From NCBI GenBank assembly GCA_902500695.1, contig CABVRQ010000022.1, positions 9,793-50,931 of the forward strand: a stretch of DNA of 41,139 bases, read 5' to 3'. A model generated the notes under the pieces. The model made no database searches, had not been told where the DNA came from, and saw only the letters and a list, made by a program, of their open reading frames with translations. A program made the translations under genes and the position numbers. Below are positions 16,762-25,549 of this stretch, one piece after another. Every line of letters starts with the position of its first letter. Positions within the stretch are counted from its first letter, which is position 1. This stretch comes from an uncultured Nitrospira sp. Its GTDB lineage: Bacteria > Nitrospirota > Nitrospiria > Nitrospirales > UBA8639.

Positions 16762-17594
16762 ATCCTTCATCGTCGGGACAAAATAAGATTCAGAACAATC
16801 TTCGTGACAAGATTCAACTCACCAGGGATGAAATAGGCAGGACCATGAATTCCATTCAGAATCGTCTTTCTCCTGATCGAATGGCGCAATACATCAAGGA
16901 ATCAGCAAGGGGCGGGATACAGGCTGTCAAAAACCAGGCACGAGGCCCATCTGAACAATGGGCATCACCCGACACTGAGAAGATTTTGAACAAATCTATT
17001 CCTGCCGCTTTAATAGGGGTTGGCCTGGCATGGATCGTGGCACGGGCCATTAATGCCTCTCAAGAAACGAATAGACGGAACAGAGATTTCTATTCACTGG
17101 ATCCGCAGGAGGAATGGCCTCTCTATGCGCCGGAAGAAGAATCAGGACGGACGTGGTCAAACCGGACGAATGAAAAAGACTCGATACAAGCCCAGAGGGC
17201 GGCCCTTCAGAAATCCTTGGAACAAGCGAAAAGAGAAGGCCCCCAGGGCACCCATCATGCTCAAGATTGCCTACTTAGTGAATGGACATCCGAACCTCAT
17301 GAGAGAGAAGGGGAAAATCCCGCCAAAGGAGATTTTCAGAGATTCCTTCAGGATAATCCCCTTACGATGGGTGTCATTACATTAGCCATAGGAACAGCAG
17401 TGGGCCTCTCCCTGCCTCGGACCAGAGGAGAAGACAAATGGATGGGGAGGACCCGCGATCAATTCGTAGATCAGGTGAAAGCAGCATCAAGAGATATCAC
17501 ACCGAAGGTGCGTAGGGCTTTTAGTGATATGGAACGCACAACAAGGAAAATAATCAAGGATGAGATATACGGAGAAAAAGTTGAGAGAACATAG
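16737..17594 (+). CDS. DUF3618 domain protein
   Basis: 285 aa, overlapping the preceding gene by 25 bases with GGAG upstream of the ATG. The DUF3618 block is at about residues 30-60 (QLTRDEIGRTMNSIQNRLSP), followed by a hydrophobic segment near 90 (IPAALIGVGLAWIVARA). A central low-complexity, highly charged region follows, then a second hydrophobic segment near 205-220 (DNPLTMGVITLAIGTAVGLS) with the PxxxGVxxLAxGxxxG pattern of these proteins. The family is of unknown function and is found with the holin-like and DUF883 proteins. It probably forms part of the same inner-membrane assembly. Confidence 0.78.
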   Translation: MDNTRHQLNPSSSGQNKIQNNLRDKIQLTRDEIGRTMNSIQNRLSPDRMAQYIKESARGGIQAVKNQARGPSEQWASPDTEKILNKSIPAALIGVGLAWIVARAINASQETNRRNRDFYSLDPQEEWPLYAPEEESGRTWSNRTNEKDSIQAQRAALQKSLEQAKREGPQGTHHAQDCLLSEWTSEPHEREGENPAKGDFQRFLQDNPLTMGVITLAIGTAVGLSLPRTRGEDKWMGRTRDQFVDQVKAASRDITPKVRRAFSDMERTTRKIIKDEIYGEKVERT

Positions 17595-17687
17595 CTCCGG
17601 ATCCGGCATTCACGTATTTATCCATAACATACAGACTCTTGAGACTTAACATTCATCACTCTTCATTCTAGAAATTATTTTTCACTC

Positions 17688-18734
17688 ATGGATCGACCGA
17701 AACTCAACCCCAATGATCATCAAATAGGCACCTTCCCTCCTGCCGAGGAAAGAGCACACATGGCACCGCCATTCCAGGAAGCAAAAAAAGAGGGGAATAG
17801 AGGAAGAAATGCAAATGTCCCAGGACAAATTCCAAAATTTGGGTGGTGGGATATTCTCGTCCGGGTGAAAGACCAGATTTCAAGCGATAATGTCTCCATT
17901 GTCGCTGCAGGCGTCGCTTTTTATGGGACCCTGGCACTCTTTCCTGCCCTCGCGGCTATTGTTTCAGTATACGGCCTTATCACCAGCCAGCAGGAGGTCC
18001 AAGAGCAAATCACTTCAATCAGTGATTTCCTGCCGCAAGACGCTCAATCCATCATTCATGAGCAGTTGATGTCCATTTCCACCAGTGCAGAGTCGGCATT
18101 AAGCTTTGGAGCCATCGGGGGTTTGCTTCTCGCGATATGGAGCGCCTCGAAAGGCATGACCGCCTTAATTACCTCATTGAATATTGCCTATAATGAAGAG
18201 GAAACACGGGGGTTTGTTAAAATCACGGCTCTAGCGTTAGGGCTAACGGTCATTGGAATCATTTTCCTCATTCTGACGCTTTTTCTGATTACGATGCTTC
18301 CCACAGTTCTCAGGCTATTCGGATTCGGCGAGGTTGCTCAGGCCAGCCTCTCTCTGGCCCGTTGGCCGGTCTTGGCGGGCATCGTCATGCTTGGGCTATC
18401 TTTACTCTACCGTTACGCGCCATGTCGGAATAAGCCAAAATGGGAATGGGTGTCATGGGGCGCAGCCATTGCCACCATTCTTTGGATAATTGGGTCATCA
18501 GCATTTGCGATTTATGCGAATGATTACAGCAGTTATAACCAGACGTATGGATCACTGGGGGCGGCTGTCATCCTTCTCATGTGGTTTTGGTTAACCGCAT
18601 TTATCATAATGGTCGGAGCTGAGCTGAATTCGGAAATGGAGCGGCAAACCACAAAGGATTCAACCGTGGGAGAACCCCAACCCATGGGCCAACGGGAGGC
18701 CTACTCTGCCGATAGTCTCGGGCCAAGCCAATGA
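17688..18734 (+). CDS. YihY/virulence factor BrkB family membrane protein
   Basis: 348 aa. A polar N-terminal tail of about 55 residues, including PKFGWWDILVRVKDQISSDN, precedes six predicted membrane helices. Family landmarks are SIVAAGVAFYGTLALFPALA, the SASKGMTALITSLNIAYNE block, RYAPCRNKPKWEWVSWGA and YGSLGAAVILLMWFWLTAFI. YihY was formerly called ribonuclease BN, but that activity belongs to another protein; the true function is unsettled, with transport or envelope roles proposed. It follows the DUF883/holin/DUF3618 cluster by 93 bases and probably belongs to it. The C-terminal tail after the last span is short and polar. Confidence 0.88.
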   Translation: MDRPKLNPNDHQIGTFPPAEERAHMAPPFQEAKKEGNRGRNANVPGQIPKFGWWDILVRVKDQISSDNVSIVAAGVAFYGTLALFPALAAIVSVYGLITSQQEVQEQITSISDFLPQDAQSIIHEQLMSISTSAESALSFGAIGGLLLAIWSASKGMTALITSLNIAYNEEETRGFVKITALALGLTVIGIIFLILTLFLITMLPTVLRLFGFGEVAQASLSLARWPVLAGIVMLGLSLLYRYAPCRNKPKWEWVSWGAAIATILWIIGSSAFAIYANDYSSYNQTYGSLGAAVILLMWFWLTAFIIMVGAELNSEMERQTTKDSTVGEPQPMGQREAYSADSLGPSQ

Positions 18735-18927
18735 CTTCCATTCACGGCGATTGATGGAGAAGCTTTTACTTGTCTGGCTGGAAGGAATAACAATGACTTT
18801 CTCAAAATTCATCCATTAAACCTAATATTCCTGAAATTTCCGGAAAAACATAGATGCCTGAAATCAAGCGGCAGTATCAATCAGACGAGGGTTTTGTGGA
18901 TCCCAATCCAGAATAAGGAGAGAGATG

Positions 18928-19233
18928 ATGCCAAGAGGAGACAAATCCAAATATACGGAGAAACAAAAGCGTCAAGCGAGCAAAATTGAAGAAGGATATG
19001 AAAAACGGGGTGTGTCCCAAGATGAAGCGAAGCAGCGGGCATGGGCTACCGTGAACAAAATGACCGGGGGAGGGAGAAACCCGGGTGGGTCCGGCCGAGG
19101 CAAACCGATGAATACGGAACCGGCGAAAAAAGGAGGCAAAATAGGTGGGAAAACCTCCGCATCACGGTCGGTATCAGCCAAATCCGCCTCTGCCAAAAAA
19201 GCGGCCCAGACACGCGCACGGAAGAAAAAATAA
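18928..19233 (+). CDS. small basic KGDKSKYT-type protein
   Basis: 101 aa. The second of two adjacent ATGs (18928) is chosen because it is seven bases from AAGGAG and gives the usual MPRGDKSKYT start. Residues 1-45 match a conserved short domain (RGDKSKYTEKQKRQASKIEE, then GYEKRGVSQDEAKQRAWATV), sometimes annotated as plasmid stabilisation protein without firm evidence. The rest is a Gly/Lys/Ala/Ser-rich basic tail ending in KKK, like histone-H1-type tails, which suggests nucleic-acid binding. It converges with ligD, whose stop is 85 bases away. Confidence 0.72.
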   Translation: MPRGDKSKYTEKQKRQASKIEEGYEKRGVSQDEAKQRAWATVNKMTGGGRNPGGSGRGKPMNTEPAKKGGKIGGKTSASRSVSAKSASAKKAAQTRARKKK

Positions 19234-19318
19234 AGGCCTATAATCATTGTGTCTGCAATAATCCTTTCGTTTTTTCTACTTTATGCAAAGTTAAATTTTA
19301 GCTACCATGGAGCAGTTT

Positions 19319-21886
19319 TTAAACTTTGGAGGACTGCGCCATGGCTGATACAGAGAGGCGTTGTGAAGTCTTGAGAAATTCTTGCGAAACTTTCTGAGCG
19401 TTTTTCAATAGTTTGGCATCGATCTTTTTGAGCGTGATAGTGCTGGCCTTCTTAAATTTCATAAGCTCAGCCCAAGTAATGGGCCATGCGATCGGTGCGC
19501 CCTCTCTCGCTCTTAAAGAAAACGGCACGACGGCTGTTGAAGAAAAGTCATTGCGGAAGAAATCAATGAAGATTTTGCCAGTCCGCTTTTTCTTGCTCAT
19601 ATTGGCAACATAGGCGCCGGGAACTTCAGACGCCAACTCTTCTGAGAATTCACGGGCGAAATCTTTAATGTCGTCCCATTCATGCTCTGGCTTGATGGGT
19701 GCGACGATATGAATACCCTTACCGCCCGATAATCGGGGAAAGGACACCAGCCCAATGCGCTTAAGACGGTTGCGAATATCTTCGGCTGCAAGTTTGACCG
19801 CCTCAAACGGAACGCCTTCGCCCGGATCAAGGTCAAATATAATTTGATCGGGTTTACCTTTGTCTGCCAGCTGGCTCTGCCATGCGTGGAATTCCATTGT
19901 TCCCATTTGAACAATCTGGAGAAGGCCCACTTCATCTTCGACGTACAGATATTCGTGTTTATTACCTTTGTGGGTTATCGTTTTGGAGTGAACCGCATCA
20001 CCCATGCCTTTCATCGGATTTCGCTGAAAGAAACATTGACCGCCAATGCTGTCCGTACACCGCAACAGACTAATCAGTCGTCCTTCAATGAAAGGGAGCA
20101 TCAAAGGCGCTACCTTCGCGTAATATTCCGCCACGTCGCCTTTAGTGATCTTTGTGTTGGGATAAACAATCCGTTCGGGATGCGTGATATTAACCCCGTT
20201 GAACAAAACCTTCTCAGCAGAGGCCTGGGATTTCGTTCTAGGCTTCATACCCTTGGTAACTTCTTTCAGCGGTTTTGCATTTTCTTCTACAACTGCCTTA
20301 GGGTTTTTGTCTTCCCGCAGGCCTTTGAATGACGCGTGACGAATGTGACCATCCGGGGTCCATTCCATGAATGATATTTCGCAAAGCAGCTCCGGTTTAA
20401 CAAAAACGTATTCGCGAGCCCCACGAGCAACCCTATCTGGGAATGGGGATTTATCTATTTTTAGCGGAATGAGCTTTTGATAAATTTCTCTGGCAAGCTT
20501 GGTTGAGAAGCCCGTGCCGACTTTCCCCGCATAGGTGAAATTCTTGCTCTTATAGTAGCCCAATAGCAATGCACCAATGGCTTTTGGGAAATCCTTGGCA
20601 GGCATAAATCCACCAATCACGAATTCTTGTTCAAGGCCGCACTTGCTTTTGACCCAATAATTCGTCCGGCGTCCGTGATAGACGCTATCCTTTTTCTTCG
20701 ACACCAATCCTTCAGCGCCAATTTCACATGCCTTTGATAATAGGTCCGGTGCACTTTCAAAATGTTCGCTGAAATGCAAAGGGGCTTTGGCTTTTTTAAG
20801 AATTTTGGCCAATAGCAATTTGCGGTCAATCAATGTTTTTTTAGTAAGGTCTTCACCGTTAAAATACAGAAGATCAAAAATCCACGCTTCAATACGCTCG
20901 GCCTTTTCATCCGACAATGCCGCCTGTAAAGCGCCGAAGTCGGTTCTCCCGTTGTGGTCCAGCACGCACGCTTCCATATCAAAAACGCCACTCTCGATGT
21001 CTAGAGCGCCAATAGCTTGCGCCAAAGGTCTAAGCTTGTGCGTCCAGTCTTTACCACCGCGTGTGCGAAGGATCACTTTTTCGCCTGCCACAAACGCCAT
21101 GAAGCGATATCCGTCATATTTAATCTCATGGACCCATGCGTCTCCTGCTGGTTGTTGGTCAACCAAGGTGGCAAGTTCTGGCGTCTTAAACTTCTTCATC
21201 AGCGCCGTTAGGGATACCCCAGCTTTTGCTGGCGCAGATTTCTTAGCCTTCGCCGTTGCATTGGTATCAGCATGCTTCGACCCTTTGCGAACGCCCGTTT
21301 TACCAGGACCCGCTTTCCGGATTTCAGCCATGGTTCGCTCAGAGATTAGGCTTGTGCTCTCGCGTTTAAAAAAGCCTGCGTTCTTCGTCTTGTTGAGAAT
21401 AAACTCGTCTGTTGCTTTAATCAAAAGCCAGTTCTCGCGCTTTTCGGCTTTCTTCATGCGAACAAGGTGCCAAGTGCCTTTCATGCGAGTCCCTTCAATG
21501 GTGAAGGTGATGCGGCCTTTCCTTTCCATTATGTCGGGATCATCTTCAGGTATCCAAGTACCTTCATCCCAAATCATAACGGGACCAGCGCCGTATTGCT
21601 TATCGGGGATAACACCCTCGAACTCGTTATAGTCCATCGGATGGTCTTCGGTACGAACGGCGAGACGTTTATCGGCTGGATCATAGCTTGGGCCTTTGGT
21701 AACGGCCCAACTCTTCATGACTCCGTGCCATTCTAACCGGAAATCATAATGGGTGCGGGTTGCTTCGTGAAGTTGAATGACGAAACGTAAATCCTTGTTT
21801 GCACGTTTGCCAGCTTTCCCGGGAGGCTCCGCTGTGAAACGAAAGTTACGCTTCCCATTATATTTTTTGAGAAGCCCTTTCGCCAC
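19319..21886 (-). CDS. ligD: ATP-dependent DNA ligase D, three-domain (PE-LIG-POL)
   Basis: 855 aa with a GTG start directly abutting the ku stop. Domain order is phosphoesterase, ligase, polymerase. The N-terminal 3'-phosphoesterase (about 30-180) carries His40, His46 and Asp48 in QLHEATRTHYDFRLE plus His82. The ligase adenylation lysine is Lys256 in VHEIKYDGYR, followed by the OB fold with KFVxxG-like landmarks to about residue 530. The C-terminal primase-type polymerase (from about 555, NGVNITHPERIVYP) has the catalytic acidic motif DLDPGEG near residue 684. The enzyme trims, fills and seals double-strand breaks held by Ku in bacterial non-homologous end joining. The order matches Pseudomonas-type LigD rather than the mycobacterial one. 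Confidence 0.96.
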   Translation of the reverse strand: MAKGLLKKYNGKRNFRFTAEPPGKAGKRANKDLRFVIQLHEATRTHYDFRLEWHGVMKSWAVTKGPSYDPADKRLAVRTEDHPMDYNEFEGVIPDKQYGAGPVMIWDEGTWIPEDDPDIMERKGRITFTIEGTRMKGTWHLVRMKKAEKRENWLLIKATDEFILNKTKNAGFFKRESTSLISERTMAEIRKAGPGKTGVRKGSKHADTNATAKAKKSAPAKAGVSLTALMKKFKTPELATLVDQQPAGDAWVHEIKYDGYRFMAFVAGEKVILRTRGGKDWTHKLRPLAQAIGALDIESGVFDMEACVLDHNGRTDFGALQAALSDEKAERIEAWIFDLLYFNGEDLTKKTLIDRKLLLAKILKKAKAPLHFSEHFESAPDLLSKACEIGAEGLVSKKKDSVYHGRRTNYWVKSKCGLEQEFVIGGFMPAKDFPKAIGALLLGYYKSKNFTYAGKVGTGFSTKLAREIYQKLIPLKIDKSPFPDRVARGAREYVFVKPELLCEISFMEWTPDGHIRHASFKGLREDKNPKAVVEENAKPLKEVTKGMKPRTKSQASAEKVLFNGVNITHPERIVYPNTKITKGDVAEYYAKVAPLMLPFIEGRLISLLRCTDSIGGQCFFQRNPMKGMGDAVHSKTITHKGNKHEYLYVEDEVGLLQIVQMGTMEFHAWQSQLADKGKPDQIIFDLDPGEGVPFEAVKLAAEDIRNRLKRIGLVSFPRLSGGKGIHIVAPIKPEHEWDDIKDFAREFSEELASEVPGAYVANMSKKKRTGKIFIDFFRNDFSSTAVVPFSLRAREGAPIAWPITWAELMKFKKASTITLKKIDAKLLKNAQKVSQEFLKTSQRLSVSAMAQSSKV

Positions 21887-22762
21887 CTACGCCACTCTCT
21901 TCTTCTTAACAGCAGGTTTTTTCTTTGCCGACGATTTCTTGGCGGTTTTCTTCTCAGACTGTTTTGCGGAAGCTTTACCGCCTTTGGACTGCTCTACGCT
22001 CTTGCGAAGGGCCTCCATAATATTGATGACCTTGCCGGACGGTGCTTTTCCCCCTTTAACGCGAGATGGTCGTTTTTCGGACTTCGCGTCAATGATCTCT
22101 TTCAACCCTTCTTGATACACGTCTTTAAACTTGGACGGATCAAACTTACCAGCCTTCCGTTTGATAAGCTCCAAGGCTAAATCGAGCTGATCGTCATTCG
22201 GTTTTTCATTGGGTTTAATCTCTTCAAAATATTCCTCAGCCTTACGCACTTCGTAATTATAGCGAAGTGTCTCTAAAATGAGGCCTTTGCCACAGGCTTT
22301 GAGAGCGACGATCCGTTCGCGGTTGGCAATGATAACCTGACCGATTGCAACCTTCTTGCTCTTCTTCAAAGCATCACGAACGGTAATATATGCTTCCTTC
22401 GCAAGTTTATTATCGGGCGAAACGTAATAGGGATTATCAAAGTAAATGGAGTCAATCGACGACAGATCGACAAACTGCACCAAATCTATCGTGTGTTTGC
22501 TCTCCAGCCTGAGCTTATCAATTTCCTTATCCTCGATAGGGATATAAGCGCCTTTCTCGTATTCATAGCCACGCACGATATCATCGGGATCAACAACATC
22601 CCCATCTTCATTAACATTTTGGTAGCGGATGCGCTGGCCCGTATCTTTGTCGTATTTATGAAGACGGATTTTTTCACTCGCAGTCACGGCTGGATAGAGT
22701 CGGACCGGAAATGTAACAAGGGACAATCTAATATGGCCCTTCCAATAAGCTCGCTGCGGCAT
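21887..22762 (-). CDS. ku: bacterial non-homologous end-joining protein Ku
   Basis: 291 aa. The Ku core spans about residues 5-205, with AYWKGHIRLSLVTFPVRLYP at the start, DLSSIDSIYFDNPYYVSPD in the middle and IANRERIVALKACGKGLILE later. The tail from about 225 is extremely Lys/Ala/Ser-rich (SAKQSEKKTAKKSSAKKKPA), the usual basic extension that helps DNA binding and LigD recruitment. Homodimeric Ku rings bind broken DNA ends. The stop codon TAG is immediately followed by the GTG start of ligD with no gap, so the two are translationally coupled. Sequence style resembles proteobacterial Ku, so acquisition by transfer is possible but not shown. Confidence 0.96.
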   Translation of the reverse strand: MPQRAYWKGHIRLSLVTFPVRLYPAVTASEKIRLHKYDKDTGQRIRYQNVNEDGDVVDPDDIVRGYEYEKGAYIPIEDKEIDKLRLESKHTIDLVQFVDLSSIDSIYFDNPYYVSPDNKLAKEAYITVRDALKKSKKVAIGQVIIANRERIVALKACGKGLILETLRYNYEVRKAEEYFEEIKPNEKPNDDQLDLALELIKRKAGKFDPSKFKDVYQEGLKEIIDAKSEKRPSRVKGGKAPSGKVINIMEALRKSVEQSKGGKASAKQSEKKTAKKSSAKKKPAVKKKRVA

Positions 22763-22828
22763 GGGGTTCTCCTATTCAAAAATCTATCCATAGACAACCG
22801 GCAACCGTGCCTTATAGTTCCCGGTGGA

Positions 22829-23400
22829 TTAGGGCCAGTTAAACATAATTCTTTCAGTTTCTTGGGCCTCAATTTGGATGAAGCGTTGTTTCAGTACACT
22901 TATCATGGAGTCATAACTGTTGCCGACCATGCTGCAAAGAGCGTCAGACGCGACAATAATGCGGTACCCAAATTCCACTTCTCCCAACACAGTCGCAAGC
23001 ACAAATGTCAATTTCGCCGCACGAAATAATCTACGCGTTAATTCCCGCTGTTGAAAACGCTGATGGAGATCTGTTTCAACCCAAGGACCATAAAACTGTT
23101 TATCGATCACTTCTGCGGGAGGAGTGGATCTACCCAGTTCGTGTATTTAGATCGACTAATCCATTATCGAGCTTGGCAAGGGTCTAGCCCTCCCAGTGCT
23201 CGTAATATTTCTTCCAAATGCCGTGGCCCTGATCGAACTCCTCAACCGGAATAAACCTTGTAAATCCCGTTTGCTCAGGATGGCTTTTCTGATAAAGACA
23301 AGACTTGTGGCTGTATTTTATCCGCCCCTATTGTCTGCAATTTTGTGAGTTCAGCAAACATAGGTTGCAGGTCAACGCATAGATGGACGGTGTGGTATCT
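22829..23400 (-). pseudogene. isochorismatase-family cysteine hydrolase, decayed
   Basis: Reading the minus strand through several frames restores a nearly full isochorismatase-like protein. An N-terminal strand TVHLCVDLQPMFAEL holds the usual catalytic Asp, then HPEQ-TGFTRFIPVEEF, a GIWKKYYEHWEG segment, VIDKQFYGPWVETDLHQRF, then AEIDIC with the nucleophile Cys. This is followed by VLATVLGEVEFGYRIIVAS and ALCSMVGNSYDSMISVLKQR. Frame changes include one right at the nucleophile (GAAATTGACATTTGT then GCTTGCG, as if GT were lost from a GTGTG run) and others near 23170 and 23270, plus stop codons. No intact start was found. The members are amidases or hydrolases of varied substrates; this copy cannot be active. 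Confidence 0.78.
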
Positions 23401-23786
23401 CAGGATTAGGTTCAGTTATGCCTGTGTTGCCATATAAACGCATAAGTCGGATCATTAATGTTCCGGGTTAAAGACAAGAAGAGTGTTTCTTTACCATGCG
23501 AAGTAGTGTCCTACTTCTTCGGGGTTCATTAGTCCAGTTTTATGGAGCTGTTCGGAATGGTTCAGCGAGCTTTCGGCCGAGGTATTCCACCTTTCCTGCA
23601 ACCCCGCGTTCAGTCAGCGCCTACTGGAATATAGCTCACTAATATACCCTTCCTCATTAAGCCCCTGGCCACCGGCCGGAATTAAAATTTATTCCCGGAC
23701 GCCTGCCCGAAGAGAACACCGAATTATTATTTTCCGGTTTTCTTCTCCTCGCTTTTCCTATTCTCCTTTTGACGGTCTAAGCAGGA
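23401..23786. other. intergenic region, nothing recognised
   Basis: No ORF with start signal or family features, and no clear hairpin or repeat. Confidence 0.45.
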
Positions 23787-24335
23787 TTAGCGGATATCGG
23801 CTTCGCGTGAGAGAAAATCAGCTAATTCCGCCGCATGTTTTTCCGTCTGTGCCAGAATTTGCACGACCAGCAGCCAGGTCACAGGATCCGTACCCTGAAT
23901 TTTCCGAGCCAGGACTGAATAGCGCTCAATCTGCTGGCGTTCCAGGGTCAGATCTTGCCCGATCATTTCCGCCATGGTGCTCCCTTGTTTGGGTTTCACA
24001 CCGGCCTGTCGTGCCTTTTCCGCAATTTCTTCCGGATCGAAAATGGGAACGCCGCCAATCTGTTGAATTCGTTCAGCCAACAAGTCCGCATGCTCTAATT
24101 CTTGCAAGGCATGCGCATTAAACTCTGCTTTAAATCCTGGGGAAAACAAAGATACGGCCATATAGGCATGCTGTTTATATTGAAGATAACTGGCAATTTC
24201 GGTTGATCGCAGTTCATTGAGCTCTTTAATCACTTGTTTGGGATCAGCCTTATATTCTTTTGTCACAGCCCCAAGCTCAATGCCCTCTTGGAGTTGCTTT
24301 GGGGAAGAATGTTTTAATCTTTTCTTTTCCTTCAA
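23787..24335 (-). CDS. ferritin-like / bacterioferritin-type di-iron protein
   Basis: 182 aa of mostly helical sequence. The ferritin-like four-helix bundle is visible from about residue 35: ELNELRSTEIASYLQYKQHA (first Glu of helix A), ALQELEHADLLAERI (ExxH of helix B), a GGVPIFDPEEI crossover, DLTLERQQIERYSVLARK (Glu of helix C) and AQTEKHAAELADFL (Glu-x-His of helix D). That gives the expected pair of Glu and ExxH ligand sets for a di-iron site. It could store iron, detoxify iron plus peroxide, or oxidise another substrate; the bacterioferritin haem-ligand Met could not be placed with confidence. The N-terminal 20 residues are basic. It fits the neighbouring peroxide and metal genes. Confidence 0.85.
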   Translation of the reverse strand: MKEKKRLKHSSPKQLQEGIELGAVTKEYKADPKQVIKELNELRSTEIASYLQYKQHAYMAVSLFSPGFKAEFNAHALQELEHADLLAERIQQIGGVPIFDPEEIAEKARQAGVKPKQGSTMAEMIGQDLTLERQQIERYSVLARKIQGTDPVTWLLVVQILAQTEKHAAELADFLSREADIR

Positions 24336-24434
24336 TTACTCAGCCTCCTCTCACGATGAATGCCATAAGCACGTGGTAGTTCCAAACTCATTTAATTATG
24401 ACATTGAGGTCTATCCATTTCGCTGTCTCCACAA

Positions 24435-24599
24435 CTACGCTGGGGGTCTTCTCCCTGTGATAAAACTGAACACGAATATAATCAAAAACACTACAAATAG
24501 AATCCAGGCAATATTGGTAGCTGTTCCAGCCACGCCGGACAATCCGACCACTCCGGCAATAAGCGCAATAACTAAAAATGTAATGGCCCAACTTAACAT
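24435..24599 (-). CDS. DUF1328 two-helix membrane peptide
   Basis: 54 aa. AAGGAG lies eight bases before the ATG. The peptide begins MLSWAITFLVIALIAGVVG and continues SGVAGTATNIAWILFVVFL, with a short RRPPA tail: two hydrophobic helices joined by a Gly/Ala turn. This is the DUF1328/YtjA pattern of small inner-membrane proteins common in stress regions; their biochemical role is not known. It lies between the ferritin-like gene and the secreted beta-rich gene on the same strand. A looser relative is at 8498-8701. Confidence 0.85.
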   Translation of the reverse strand: MLSWAITFLVIALIAGVVGLSGVAGTATNIAWILFVVFLIIFVFSFITGRRPPA

Positions 24600-24670
24600 A
24601 GGTCTTTCTCCTTTATTCCCTTCAGGAAGAGTTGAAATAAATTGTTCATCTTCCAGGCGACGGCTGCCAA

Positions 24671-25063
24671 TTAATGGTTCTTTCCATCTTTATTACTTAA
24701 TTGAAACTTCACCACCTTATTTTGAGCATTGACTTCGATCTGAACCTTGTCTCCAATTTCCAAACTTTCCTTCCCCTGGGAATTACTCAAATTCAGGTAC
24801 CGAGGGGACAGCCCACCAGCCTCTCCCGCATTGACCCGTATGGTGTTTTCATTCACTTCCTCGACCACACCCTCAACATAGCGATGACCCTTATCTAATT
24901 GATGATCTTCCTGTATTTGAGATGTTGCCGAACCGTCATTTTGAGGAGCATGCCCTGTGAGATCGCTACCGAAAGATAATCCCGGAATCATCAGCAGGAC
25001 AAAGAAAACCATCATTATTGGTATATTCAAAAACCACTGAATATCTTGTTTGGGATTCTTCAT
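24671..25063 (-). CDS. secreted beta-rich DUF5666-like protein
   Basis: 130 aa. The start at 25063 is chosen because GAAGGAGG lies five bases before it; the open frame continues far upstream but overlaps the metallothionein gene. Residues 15-35 are a signal peptide or membrane anchor (PIMMVFFVLLMIPGLSFGSD). The C-terminal part, VEGVVEEVNENTIRVNAG and EIGDKVQIEVNAQNKVVKFQ, is a short OB-like beta unit resembling the C-terminal half of the PRC-barrel protein at 3684 and the lipoprotein at 36676. Such domains are of unknown function, and a periplasmic location is expected. Confidence 0.68.
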   Translation of the reverse strand: MKNPKQDIQWFLNIPIMMVFFVLLMIPGLSFGSDLTGHAPQNDGSATSQIQEDHQLDKGHRYVEGVVEEVNENTIRVNAGEAGGLSPRYLNLSNSQGKESLEIGDKVQIEVNAQNKVVKFQLSNKDGKNH

Positions 25064-25193
25064 GTTTACCTCCTTCATATTTATTTTTCTAAGAGACCCA
25101 ATAAACAATTCGTGGCGACAACGGTTGTCATCTGTCCTGGTTTCTTTAATTGTTCTCGGACTACCTTTCTTTCTCACTCTTTCTCCCGAACAC

Positions 25194-25349
25194 CTATTTT
25201 TTCCCTCCGCAGCAGGAATGCCCACATTGACATTGTCCGGCTTTGGCAGAATCGGAAGAACGACAGCTGTCTGAACAAAATTCTTTCCCAGGAGAAGCCT
25301 CACAAGAACACGAAGGATGAGCACATTGTTTGGCATTTGCAGTAGGCAT
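25194..25349 (-). CDS. bacterial metallothionein (SmtA/BmtA type)
   Basis: 51 aa, with AAGGAGGGACT immediately before the ATG. The peptide holds nine cysteines (9, 14, 16, 25, 29, 40, 42, 46, 47) and two histidines (11, 44). The blocks are CAHPSCSC, PGKEFCSDSC and QCQCGHSCCGG, which parallel the cyanobacterial SmtA-type HPxCxC...PGKEYCSxxC...CxCGHxxCGG. These proteins bind Zn or other d10 metals in a Cys/His cluster in the cytoplasm and buffer zinc or detoxify metals. It is upstream of the secreted beta-rich gene and close to a ferritin-like gene. A metal-sensor regulator such as SmtB/ArsR is not visible nearby. Confidence 0.93.
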   Translation of the reverse strand: MPTANAKQCAHPSCSCEASPGKEFCSDSCRSSDSAKAGQCQCGHSCCGGKK

Positions 25350-25549
25350 AGTCCCTCCTTGTCAATTTTGAATAACAGGTAAAACTTTCCCTTCGACCAT
25401 TCTAATAATTTTTACGTGGGCATGAGATCTCTTGCAATGGACAAAACCTGGTCGGCATTGTACATTTTGGGGAACCTTTCTTGATTGGTGCGCCAGATCA
25501 GAACGACTCTAGGGCTCATCCCTTCTATCCCATATGAACGTCCTGAGAA

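Noticed and set aside
17688..18734. Ribonuclease BN
   Set aside because: The old rbn name for YihY relatives is a misassignment; the protein is an integral membrane protein without nuclease motifs.
19844..20332. 162-codon plus-strand ORF
   Set aside because: Antisense shadow of the ligD polymerase domain.
20787..21632. 281-codon plus-strand ORF
   Set aside because: It lies wholly inside ligD on the opposite strand; a shadow frame.
25412..25519. 35-codon minus-strand ORF upstream of the metallothionein gene
   Set aside because: It has protein-like composition, but its only purine-rich site touches the ATG and no family is recognised.
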